From Stercorarius parasiticus (lineage: Eukaryota; Chordata; Aves; Charadriiformes; Stercorariidae), in NCBI GenBank assembly GCA_013396915.1, contig VWZL01002216.1, positions 310,918-374,917 of the forward strand: a DNA stretch of 64,000 nt, in the 5' to 3' direction. How positions within the stretch are numbered: the stretch's first letter is position 1; the number at the start of each line of letters is the position of its first letter. Below the pieces are notes generated by a model. That model searched no databases. It saw only the letters and a program-made list of their open reading frames with translations, and was not told the DNA's origin. Both the position numbers and the translations under genes were made by a program. Below, piece after piece: positions 10,501 to 59,749 of this stretch.

Positions 10501-13500
10501 TTTAGTTAACGGAGCAGGATATTTGGGGGGTTGGTTTGTTTACATTTGATGGCAGAATTTGGGTCACGTCAGGAAACACAGCAAACGTATAACCCCAAAG
10601 CAAAAAATAAAAATGTCCTTATTTAATCTGTAGTTATAACATATGAAAACATAGAGGAAAGATTCTGCAGCTCAAAGACAGAGCTAGGCCAATGGGTGCA
10701 TTATGCTTAAACAAGGCTACTTCTACAAGAACTTGTTCACAGTTAGGATTCAGGGAAATACTGCTACTTCCATGGGAAAACAAAGTTTTTCAAAGCAGCA
10801 ATAGAGGATCACACCCATCAGCCCAATTTTGACAACAGATTCCTCAAAACTACAAAAAAAACCCCCAAAACCAGAGGTGAAACCAAAAGTGTAACTAACT
10901 GTTGTATTACCTGTTGTAATCCCTTTCGTTGCTCTGGAGAAGAGATTGACAGGAATTGTTTTAGCCATCTCTAGCCTTCTTCCTGTTAGTGTTTTTCACG
11001 GCTGACCTCAGTTCTGAAATTCTCACACCCTTTCCCAAACTAAGCCTTCATTTTTTTGATCTATGGCTGGATTCCTCTATTTTTTTCCCCAGGATGTGGA
11101 GAGGAGAGGGTCAAAGTGGCAGGAAGTGAACAGCTATTATCACATTTTCATCATCTACAATTATATTAGAAGGTGGAGTAGTCATTTTCTATTTTATTGA
11201 GCAAATTAATTCTGTAAATAGTCTGAGCCTGGCAGAGGGCCTTTATTGCATTAGAAATTAAAATGAATGAGGTAGATCAAAGGTCAGCACAAGCCAATCG
11301 CTCACCGAGGCAGGGACAACAGCATCCGTGGCCTTGACCTACCTAGTTTTAAGCAAACTACCCACAGGATGTCCATAAACCAGGGAACAATGCATCAAAT
11401 CTCGCTATTGTTTTTTGTAATGGACAGGTGCAGCTCACTTGGAAGTTGATTCAAGGACTCCAACTATAGCAGATTTACTTAATGAATAGGATAACTTTTA
11501 TTTGGCCACAAAAAAACCCCAAACAAACCCAGGAACAAAAATTAACTTGTTACAAATTCTTTAAACATAGCAACTGTTTGGCAAGTGACAGGGCACTAAT
11601 GTAGTTACAGATACAATTTATTTGGACTTAAGTATGTATTGCTGCTTATAAGGTTAGACTGACTACCAGGACAGAATATTAAGGTAAAAATAGAAGGGTT
11701 TTTTAAGAGGATTACCTGCACAGATTTACCAAACTGAAACAGCTCAAGATTAAGGGCAAAAATCTGTGGTTTCCACAACAACTAGGATTTTATCACTAAG
11801 AAAGAAGGAAGTAACGTTAAATTACCAGCTGATATACCACTGGGAAATACTAAGGTACAAAAGGATATTGAATGAATAATTCATTTCCTTCTGCATTTGT
11901 TAATAAATTTAGTGTAGATAAATATTATGAAATGAGGGACCAAACATCCCAAAGGAAATACTCTCAGATGTCAAAGTGTACTTTAAAGAAGTCTGTGTTT
12001 TGTTGGACACCACTTTAAAAACTGCACATGAGTCAACAGAAAAGTGATTCGTGGATCTCGTATAGTACAAAAAACTTCCAAAAGGAACTGAGCTGCTGCC
12101 TTTCCTCCACTGGTTTCAAGGGCAGCCCAGACCCAGCAAATTCCAGTGTAGGCTTCCTCCTCAAGCCTCCTGCCTCTGGGTTCCTACCCCACCTCTGCCC
12201 ACGCTCCGGAAGCGCAGCCTGGACTCGCAGACAGCTTTTAACTTGCCTGGATGTAGAGCTGATAATCCTGAATTTTTAACTACAGAGCCTTTCCGGCTCT
12301 TTCAGACAAACTCCAAGTTCACAATGGTCCCTTCTGATTTCACATTGTATGAATCCCCTCCCTCTAGACAGCCGCTTCCCCTGCTGCGGGTGGGGTAATG
12401 AGTCACCCACCTCCGTGAATCAGCAGAACCTGCTTAACCCTTTCCCAGAAGCGCCAACAGCTGCACAGAGCCGGGTGGGACAGGCAAATGCTCCTGCCAA
12501 CCAGAGGGAGCACACTGGCAAAGGTGAAGACAGCCCGAGATGAAAGATTAGAGCGGCTGCTTCTGCTCGTTAGGAAATTTAAAGGCAATTTTTAGAGGTA
12601 TAAATATGTTCCATGATAAAGACCACGGAAGAAGTCTAAGCCTTAACCCCAAGGTTCATACAAGCCTGAGAGATTCTAAACAGTGACTTCTAAGAGAGTC
12701 TAGTGGTATAAAGCAAAGGCACAGCCTCTGCTTATCTGTGCGAATCGGATTGCAGAAACCTTGTCTGCTGGCCTTAAAAGCAACATTTCTAAAATATGGA
12801 ATGTCACACCGTAAGATAGAAAAATAATTAAAATGAGGACACTCTCTAGGCCAGGATTCCTATTTTAAAAGTAAGAGCAGTAAGTAGAGAAACTAAGCCA
12901 AGCCACTGGTTAATACCAAAAAAAGACAGAATAAACACTGCTTGAGCTTCAGTAAGCTATCAGCTCTTGTCTCACTAGTTATATGTGATAGGAAATAAAT
13001 ACCATCTTATATGGTATATTTGCATTTAAATGGGTGCGTTCTGCAAAAATGACTATTGTACATATTTGGTTACATGTACAACATAATGTTTATTTAAAGG
13101 CTCACAAAAATACACTTCAGTCGCCTGAGAATGGTGTAATTGTGGTCAGATGGCATGATTTAATTTGAACTTTTGCCCAGCAGCCTCCAATATGTAATAG
13201 ATCATTTACAGGAGCGTGTAAGCAGAACACTGCCGAAGGAGCCAAATGGAAAGCAGCCTTATCCCACAGGCTGAAGGTGTAATAAAATACTGACTCTGTA
13301 CTTGGTTGGCAAGGGCGGCTGTAGCTGTTCGTTATAATATCCTCAATAAGTATGGTGAGAGCTGGGCAATAGTTCAGAGCTACTGCTCTCCAGATGGCTC
13401 AGAACAATACCGAGTTCAAGAATACATATTTCCATGCACGACTGCGTGCCGCTGGCTCTCAGGCATTTCTGCCACTTGCAAAGAAAACTCTGTGAAAATT

Positions 13501-15038
13501 TCCTCCCCACTCCACTTTTGGGCAACTTCAGCCTGTGTCACTACCCGATTCTGAGTCATCTGCTCAGCAACTGTATTGATGTAGTTACTTGACATTGTGA
13601 ACTAGCAATTTCTCCTTCCTAGGCCAAATTTTGGTGAAGAAACCTAATGTAACTGATAAAACAGTTAAAAACATAAATTTGGCAGCTGATGAACGTAAAT
13701 CCAATTACACAGTCTTCTCCCAAGAAGAAAGCTTCCGTTCCCTCCCTACCAGACATTAACTCAGGTTTTCACATTATTTTCCTCTATAAAGATTTAGTCA
13801 GGCTTCTCCACAAAGCCGGTATTTTCACAGTGAAGTAGGATGTAAAAAATAGATACAAACCTAATGCGTGCTGTGAAAGGGGAGCTTATTCTTCAATGAC
13901 ATTATAAAAGAAACCTGAACTTGCTTTACTACACAGGGGTCCTGTTCAAGCTGAACAAAACTCCAGTCAGCAGGCCTGAACTTGGCCAAAAATCGCACCA
14001 AGGCCAGACAGGGCTACAAGAAGGACCAAGAAGAGACATCAGTGACACTTTTAAGCCAGGACTCTCAGGATCAGGTCTGTCAAACAACACTTAAACACTT
14101 TCTTCACTCACTTAATTGGGATGATCCTCTCATTCACAGCGGAAGTGTTTTGCCAAAGGATGGCACAGCACATTCCCAAACCTCACTTAAACCCACCCGG
14201 CTCCTCCCGGGCAGCCGTAACCATTTCAGCTCATGCACAACGCTGCAGGGATTTGCCATGTGGTGGCTGTGCGTATGCAGAAGTGTTTAACGCAGGTTTA
14301 TATAGACGTTAAGGGAGGCAACAGAAATGAAATCACCAATTGCATTAGTGCAGCTCTAGTAGAAATACTGCTTGGAAATTTTTTTTGGCATCCATTACTT
14401 TGAGCTTAACTAAATACCAGCTTCAGGCATCTTAAAAGTCTCTCTTCCTACTGCTCCCACCTAGAGTCTTACGCAACACACATGGTTGCATGTGACTGTG
14501 TCACGAGAGTTCAGCTGGCCTGAGGTGAGACATAAAAATCAAGCAATCAGAGAAACAAAATCTGTTGTTATGAAAATATCCTAAATACCACAGCTCTCCA
14601 GAAAACAGCTGCAGCAACCGAGGCACTGAAAGAAGCCTGGTTTCTAAACAGACCGGAGAGATTTTGTGAACATGGCGAGATTTGTATGATGTTGTACATC
14701 TGAATATGTATTTTCTCTTTGTGCAGGTCCAGTTTCTTTCAGAGACAGAAAGGAAATGCTGAGCACACAAACCTAGTTTTGCAAGCCTTTTCAACAGGCG
14801 GAGAGAGCCTAAGAAATGTGCAGGCTCAGGAAAGACAAACACAATCCCTTAAAACTCATGACTTCTACATGTAAGTGTGAGCCTTGAACAAAGCACGTGT
14901 GTGGTTTAGGGGCAGCTTCTGCAAGAGAACTGCCAGTTTCTTTCCTGACAACACGGAAGGAAAATAGAGGTACTACAAGGTCACTGCATGCAGATAGAAT
15001 AAGCTTTGGGAAATGCATCTAATCTCTTGAAGAATTTC
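7591..15038. other. Gap between TUBD1 and the 15-kb fragments, no recognised gene
   Basis: Mostly AT-leaning, non-repetitive sequence. I saw no exon with both convincing splice sites and a recognisable product. Contents worth naming: C-runs at 8602-8616 (G-rich on the minus strand), a more GC-rich block at 12100-12540 with an AP-1-type TGAGTCA at 12399-12405, and several poly(A)/poly(T) tracts. Open frames of 60-110 codons occur at the density expected by chance. Confidence 0.5.
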
Positions 15039-15480
15039 TTACACTTTGTCAAATGGTTCGAGGGAGAGTTTAACCTCCCCAGGCACCGGGCTCTGGTGGT
15101 GCCCGTGCTTCAGTAGCTTAGAGCTCTGGCTGACATCTTCCGCTAGATCGATGACATTTTCCGCCAAATCGGTGCCAGTGAAAAAGCCTTAGACCTTAGA
15201 AATGTCACGCAGATCAGCTGGTACCCAAGTAAGGTAATAGGTGACTCCCCACAGACTGATGCCATCAATCACAATTGTGGTCGCAATCTTGCTTAAAACC
15301 AGGCTAACGAACACTTTGGTGTAGTTCATAGAATTTGCCTAGATCTGAGATATCTTTTGAGATAAGTGCAACACTCCATATAGCAAAAATCAGCTAAATG
15401 ACACGCTACCAAAGCCACAAGGAAACAAAAAGTTCCAGCCACCTCTTATGGGGAGACAGAACCAGACCCGTGTAGCTTGC
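15039..15480 (-). pseudogene. Decayed-looking coding stretch, probable multi-pass membrane protein remnant (unidentified)
   Basis: On the minus strand one frame reads like protein over about 300 nt and ends in TAA at 15041-15039. It is interrupted by TAA (15191-15189) and TAG (15341-15339), and a TGA follows further upstream. The part before 15191 contains a hydrophobic helix (VFVSLVLSKIATTIVIDGI then WGVTYYLTW). The part after it contains ENVIDLAEDVSQ, a Lys/His/Pro-rich tail and ends EPFDKV. Codon choice (many CTG, AAG, CAC, AGC, GTG) and retained CpGs are unlike the surroundings. A 21-bp tandem unit encodes DLAENVI-DLAEDVS. I do not recognise the family. It could be a retrocopy, an inactivated gene, or exons whose borders I misplace. 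Chance openness of one half would not be surprising. Confidence 0.35.
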
Positions 15481-15884
15481 TCTGTCACACTAGCATTAAA
15501 AAAAAAACAAACAAAAAAACCCCCAAACTGGTGGATTATGCCTTAAATCACGTGTACTAAACACACAGCCATTCCCTTGCAGGACCCCCAAGGCACTAAG
15601 AGCGCAGCAGTCACCAGACAAGACACCACCTCGCACTTCTTACAAGGAGAGAGAAGCAGTTTCTGAGGCCACAGGAGCAGGGTGTGGCTGTTATCAGAGC
15701 AGGGAACAATACACTGAGCTGACAAGTCCTATCTCTCGCCTTTCATCAGGAAATAGCAGTGAGTTTCCTTATTACCAGCTGCCTGGGCAACTCATTTAAG
15801 CTTCTTGGGAAACCAGATGAACAATTAAGCTGGGAGTAACTCCCTTGAAACACGGAAGATGCAGCACACTTACCCATACCTGAC

Positions 15885-16137
15885 CAGTCAAATGAGGTTT
15901 AAAGAAAGATGACCTTTGATTTAATGCTAATGTAGTCGATGCTCTTTGAGTCATTCCATGAGCAAGTAAGAATAATAAAAAGAAACCTTCTAGCACAATA
16001 AAGGGCAGTGTTAAAGGCAAAGTAAAACAAAGCTCGGCCCATTTAACAGGTTCACATTTGCAAACTTGTTTTACCACAACTGACCATCCCAAGCGGTGAA
16101 CGGGCTGGATGACTTCACAGCTCCACAGCCTCTTCAC
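15885..16137 (-). other. Hydrophobic open segment, possible exon of the same minus-strand remnant
   Basis: An open minus-strand frame encodes a plausible membrane helix (LCFTLPLTLPFIVLEGFFLL) followed by a polar stretch (HGMTQRASTTLALNQRSS). It ends at donor-like sequences CAG|GTATGG and, 6 nt on, GTAAGT. It lies upstream, in minus-strand sense, of the stop-containing membrane-like fragment at 15.0-15.5 kb, so both could derive from one gene. No homolog is recognised and no acceptor was fixed; this may be chance. Confidence 0.2.
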
Positions 16138-17935
16138 TTGAAATTCAGCACAGAGTAAGAATCAGGTTTTTTGACCAAAATACCATTTTGCTGAATTCCT
16201 GACACATACCAAGAAGCCCATCACAGACTGCTGGGCTCTTCCCATTTTCTTTTACTTGGGAGACAATACAGACAGATGTCTTTTGGACATTTGATGACAG
16301 TTTCTGCATTACAGCTCCTTCCACTCTTCTGACAACCGACCCAGGCTGTTATAGCGTCCCCCATTCACACCACTATCAAAAAGGTGTTTTGCTGCCTTTT
16401 ATGAAAGCTGAGCGGATGCATCAATAAGCAAATGAAATGGATAAAGATATAAATGCTAGCATTTTGTGCCCTCAGCCAGACACTTGAATTAGGAAAGTCA
16501 CAGCAGGCTCCAAGAGTTTTTCAGTATAATCCTTTTAAAAATGAGTTTGCAAGAGCAAATGCAAATATTTACCCTCAATCTAGTTCTGAATGCATCAGCA
16601 GGGTGTTTCGCAGGGAAGGCGATCGCTTCACTCCCCGCTTCCTGAAGACGTTACAGCAATGGGCTCCAGCAATTAAACCCTCACCTGGGCCGGCCTGCGC
16701 TCAGCCCTGGTGCCAGCCCCACGGGAAGCCCTCCCGGGCCACAGCTCCCCCCTTCACACCCCACTTGGTGCTGCAATCTGGAGAAGGCTGGGCAAAGTAC
16801 TTACTGGTTTTACTTCTTCCCTTCCAAAAAATAAAATACATACATTTACAGGAAAACTCCATCAATTTTAAACCTCAGAAGAGCATTTTCAATTACCTTA
16901 CACATATAAGCACATTCAACCTTTTACCCGCTGATTACGAAGTATTTTTTAACCATGTGCTTCAAAGAAAACTGCATTACTTTTACCTCCAAGGAACACA
17001 CCCAACCACCACTTACTTTTACACCTGCAATCAATTTTGCTCACTAATATTTATATTTGTCCTTGATAATCAGGGAAACATCCACAGTATTTGCGCTTGC
17101 AATTAGCACTGCCTGCAGTGAGAGGGAGGCTGATTCTCACAAATTAAGGAATGAAACCCAAAAGCACAGCAGGGAAGGACTTTCTGGAACAGCATTAAGC
17201 CATCTTTAAGTATTAATGACAAGTATCTTTTAGCATGATCCGGCAGCTGGGTGATTTCAGAGGGAGCTGCTTTAATGACAAACACAGTGTGACACTGGGA
17301 TGGACGTAAGGAGCTACAGGTAGAGAGAGGGAGCAGGAGGTGTCCTGGTGGCTTTGATGGGGCTGAGGGAAGTGTGAACTGGATGATTTGATCCGACATG
17401 GCCTGTGCCAGTCCCTTGGCTTGGCCTGGCACAGACCAGTGTGACCGTTTCAGTCTTTGCCTACATCAACACAGTTCTTGCCCTGCTGGGGCACAACCTG
17501 GAGAGAGGGGCAGCCAGCGCGCTTACGTCTCACACCGCCCTCCAAGTACATCGCGTACGAGGGACAACGCGCAGGTCAGGCAGGAACCAAGCAGAGAATT
17601 CGGAGGAGGATGAGCTGTGGTCCCACCCTACCTCAGCTCCAAATTGCTGCCCAGACGGCCAACTTTCTGCTTGGCTTCCTATTTACAGGGCACTTGGGAG
17701 AGCAGAGATTTAGCCATGTTCCACAGATGACAAGACTAAAACAAAAATGATCTCTACCATCTCTAAGTCATCTTTGATGTTCAACCAAACATTAGTTGCT
17801 GTTACCAGGGCTGTTACTTCCCTGTGCTTTTCAGTAATTCCAAGAAAAAAAGCAAGACACTTTATTCAGTGTCTAAACTGCAAGAAGAATCGGCTAAAAA
17901 TACAGTGATCCATGCTAAGATTGTTTCTCTTGCAG
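16138..17935. other. Intergenic, no recognised gene
   Basis: Holds the longest open frame of the window (16453-17106, plus strand, 217 codons). Its translation shows no domain, no coding-like composition and no homolog that I recognise. The stretch 17400-17640 is somewhat GC-rich with overlapping open frames in all three plus frames, which argues for base composition rather than coding. The polypyrimidine tract at the right end (TTGTTTCTCTTGCAG) precedes the terminal-exon candidate that follows. Confidence 0.4.
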
Positions 17936-18218
17936 CAGAGCTCGCTTTGGATTCTTCTCTAACACTTTAAACTGGGTGATGGACTGCTTCCAGCGTGTAA
18001 CTGAAAATATGTACGACAAAAGGAAATTTGGGATTAAGGAAGCAAAATACATGTTTTCAGATGAAATGCTAAAGGCTCTGGGTCTTTCTTTGAAGCCACA
18101 AAATGCAATTGCAGATGTACCTTCTGGATCCACACTCATGGCAGAATGCTTGGGACAACAGGTTTCACAGCGTAACAACCATACTTATACAGAAATTGAA
18201 ACAATCCAGCTGAAATAG
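17936..18218 (+). CDS. Unidentified terminal-exon candidate (about 93 codons)
   Basis: The frame opens directly after a good acceptor (TTGTTTCTCTTGCAG at 17935, with CAG repeated so 17938 is also possible) and ends at TAG 18216-18218. It encodes about 93 residues, including NWVMDCFQRVTENMY, FGIKEAKYMFSDEML, a middle SLKPQNAIADVPSGS and a polar end, YTEIETIQLK. The piece looks globular and helical, with no membrane helix and no domain I can name. AATAAA follows at 18513-18518, making a complete 3' terminal exon with a UTR of about 0.3 kb. No upstream exon is established. The entry phase at 17939 (one base left over) matches the two-base overhang of TUBD1 exon 7, so an alternative TUBD1 end is possible. 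Alternatives are a separate small gene or a chance open frame; the minus strand is also open across much of it. Confidence 0.4.
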
Positions 18219-18512
18219 ACACCGGGAAACTGTTATTTGTTTGTTTATTTAAGCAAACACAGAACTATCCATTTGCAAATCTCATTAGGTTTGTGGAACT
18301 TTTGTTTCTATTATATTTTACCTTTTACCAAGTCTTATAATCTCCCAGCGGCCAAACAGGTTGAAGCAAGTGGAATGACCAGTCCCTTCTTTACATGGTG
18401 TTAGAAAGCTCCAGAAGAGCAGCACAGCTTATTGGAACGGACACATACAAACATGAGTTGCAGAACAAGAGATAGATCTATTTTGCACAATATGTATGTA
18501 AACATATATTGA

Positions 18513-18518
18513 AATAAA
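18513..18518 (+). terminator. Poly(A) signal AATAAA, plus strand
   Basis: Canonical hexamer about 300 nt after the stop codon of the plus-strand terminal-exon candidate. It would end a plus-strand transcript near 18535, less than 100 nt from the candidate end of the opposing pri-miR-21 transcript. Confidence 0.45.
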
Positions 18519-18611
18519 TGTGGGAGAAAGCTTTCAATTTGTCCAGTGATTTTTCAGTAGGCAGGGAGGCATCATTATGAGGAGGCCGCTAAAGCATTTA
18601 GAAAGGTGTAG

Positions 18612-18617
18612 TTTATT
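18612..18617 (-). terminator. MIR21: Candidate pri-miR-21 poly(A) signal (AATAAA on minus strand)
   Basis: TTTATT on the plus strand reads AATAAA on the minus strand. It lies about 0.8 kb downstream of the miR-21 hairpin, roughly the hairpin-to-end spacing known for mammalian pri-miR-21. Other TTTATT copies exist further left, for example near 18249, so the true site is not fixed. Confidence 0.4.
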
Positions 18618-18669
18618 TCCTCAAGCTCTAGGAAGAGGGGTTTTCTTTTTAATTATTGTTACAGTCTCC

Positions 18670-18865
18670 TTATTTCAATCTGACAGCATACAGGGACCCC
18701 AACATGGCATAACTGTCATATACTCTCACGAAAGGCTTTAAGACACGACCAGAACCGTGTGAAGTAAATACCAGTGTCCCTTGGGCAAACGGTGGATTTG
18801 AGGACACACAGCTGCTGCCAGAACTGCGGAGGGCAGCACCCAGTGCTTTCACTAACCCAAGTATC
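18670..18865 (-). other. Open terminal-exon candidate downstream of MIR21
   Basis: On the minus strand a strong acceptor (CACTTTTCTTCAG) is followed by an open frame of about 65 codons. It reads ILGLVKALGAALRSS at the start and ends AMLGSLYAVRLK before TAA (18672-18670), about 50 nt before the poly(A) candidate. It could be a terminal exon of an extended VMP1/pri-miR-21 transcript, or just an open stretch of that length, which is common by chance. No family recognised. Confidence 0.2.
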
Positions 18866-19428
18866 CTGAAGAAAAGTGAAACAAACAGCTACGAACTGCC
18901 GACAGGTGCAAAATTAAAGTTTTAGTAGACTGAAACAAGTGAAGTATCAAATAGAGCTATGATTTTTTGAACGTGTATTGTATTAGAACAAGTTCTTTGC
19001 TGCATTATTTTCAAAGATCGTGTTTAGGCCAAAAAGTGAACAAGCTGCTAGGGCCAGGATTTAAGAAATACTGTTCATCTTTTAAAAATCCAACTGAATG
19101 GCCTTTGTGCTTTTAACTATCCTGTACCACCTCCCAGCACAGGGACTTTCAGCTATTTAACCTAGTCAGCAGCTCTGGTGAGAGAAGTGCCTGTTAAAAA
19201 GCCTCCGAACATTGCTTAAAGCTATATATGAAGCATTGCAAGAGAAACATTACAAACCTCACACACAACTGAGATGAAACTTTAAAAATACGTTTCTTAT
19301 GCAGCCTGTGGCACTGCCCGACTGCTGAGCTCGCTTCCGTCTAAACCCCAAAACATTCAGGTGCTACTGATGTTCAATGGAAACAGCTGGAGATGGATGA
19401 GGGAACGGTCAGATGAAAGATACCAAAA

Positions 19429-19500
19429 TGTCAGACAGCCTACCGACTGTTGTTGCCATGAGATCCAACAGTCAACATCAGTCTGATAAGCTATCCGACA
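19429..19500 (-). ncRNA. MIR21: MIR21 precursor hairpin (miR-21)
   Basis: The minus strand contains the miR-21 stem-loop. The 5p arm begins UAGCUUAUCAGACUGAUG at 19493 (22-nt mature product 19493-19472, seed AGCUUAU). The 3p arm, beginning CAACAACAGUCGGUAGGC, is at 19455-19434. The closing stem UGUCGGA...UCUGACA brackets 72 nt, the same length as the human precursor, and the UCUCAUGGC loop is intact. miR-21 is a broadly expressed regulator induced by AP-1 and STAT3 that represses PTEN, PDCD4 and other targets (established). It lies about 1.5 kb downstream of the VMP1 stop codon on the same strand, so it can be made from an extended VMP1 transcript or from its own promoter inside a late VMP1 intron. 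Confidence 0.98.
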
Positions 19501-20958
19501 GGATGGTACAGCCATGGAGATGTCACGACGGTTGGCAACACAAGAGGACACTCAGGCAGGATTGAACAAAATACATATTGTCACACCTGGCTCGAGACCT
19601 GCCCTAACGCCGGGAGAAATCCAACCTCAGCAACATCTAACCTACTCTCTGCCACCTTTTGATAACACTAATTGAAAGCCAATTAATTCTTGTTACTTAC
19701 CCCTAGGATAAAAATAAAAATAATAGTCCAAAAATGATGAGAGTAGTAATAAATGTACAGCAGCAGTGGAACGGATATCTGCTTACTGAAGAGGGAAAAG
19801 ATCCACTTGACTATGAGTTCTGGTCAGGTACATTAGAACTGGAACACACTGATTCATAACAATGCTTTAAAAGTGTCTGACTCCAAAAGTCTACAGTTAA
19901 GGTTCTCTGACATCAAATCTGTTTTCAGCTGGAATCTTTACTCTTCCCCCCCCTCTCTTCACTGCCCACGGTGCCGTGACCAGCGGCAAACATCTGAAAA
20001 GGATTTATGATAAGAAATATCACCAGCTATTTAACTTGCCTATTTTAAGCAGTGAGCCACTCTTCAAGCAAGTGATCTGCTTTCTACTTCCTTCTGCCAA
20101 GTAAGAAGTTCTTCAGAAAAAAAGATTAAAAGAAAAAAAAAAGAACAAAGGGCTTCAGCACCATTTGTGCAGGAAGGATGAGTAAAGCATGCGATTCGTG
20201 GGATTAAGGCTTAATAAAGAAACTAAAGGAACTGAGCATACAAAAGTGGAGAGGAAAAGGAACAGCTTAAAAAGACTGACACAAGAAATTCTGGAATGTT
20301 CAAAGATGACTTTATAAAGTTTTATCTTAACTTCATTCTAAATATACAGAATAAAAAAATGTCAGCTTCATCATTTTGACATCAACCATCTCTGCTAACA
20401 TCATGATGTTTAAGAGGGTGGCGTTTCCAACCGAGAGCACGTGCAACGCAGCGGGACGCTGGAGAGTTCAGATGCAACAGCCTTACCAGGAGGGACATGC
20501 AACAGTTTCTATCTGATCTGTACTCATTTATATACATTTTCATGGTCTTGAAAGTTATGGAAAAAAGCAAAATAGCCACCCTTCAAAAGAAAAAGTTGCC
20601 CTTGCATCGGTCTGAAGTTAAATCAGGAAATGGAGAGTGTTAAATCATCGGTTTTGGAAGTAATTTGCGTGGACAACATTCGTGTTAAACAGCATTTAAC
20701 ATCACATTGTCCATCCTGTATAACACAACTCAGACTTGGAAAGCATTTATACCTTACCTTAACATTTATAAGTTTGTCAATGAAACGTCTGCTCTAATAT
20801 CCAAATTATTTTCAAAATTAAATAGAAACTTGTAATGGTTGAAAATTGATGTTAAAAAGTTTCCCCACATTTTGAATAATGCTGATTTTTAAACATATGG
20901 AAAGATGTGTCATTTTTTGTGTCTGCTAAAACCCACTCCAAGGTGTTTTTTTCCAGGC
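19501..20958 (-). other. VMP1: VMP1 3' UTR and pri-miR-21 transcribed region
   Basis: Between the VMP1 stop codon and the miR-21 hairpin. No coding frame stands out. I see no canonical AATAAA on the minus strand here; a weak variant TATAAA (near 20316-20311) is a possible end for the VMP1 mRNA. Read-through would give pri-miR-21. The boundary between VMP1 UTR and pri-miRNA is not visible from sequence. Confidence 0.5.

Positions 20959-59749
<38,791 letters not shown>

Noticed and set aside
13945..14075. Lys/Gln-rich plus-strand stretch ending near CAG|GTCTGT
   Set aside because: It looks faintly exon-like but has a poor donor, no convincing acceptor and no recognisable product.
16453..17106. 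Longest open frame in the window (217 codons, plus strand)
   Set aside because: No recognisable domain or coding-like composition, and no RNA or splice context. A single frame of this length is not decisive in 64 kb read in six frames.
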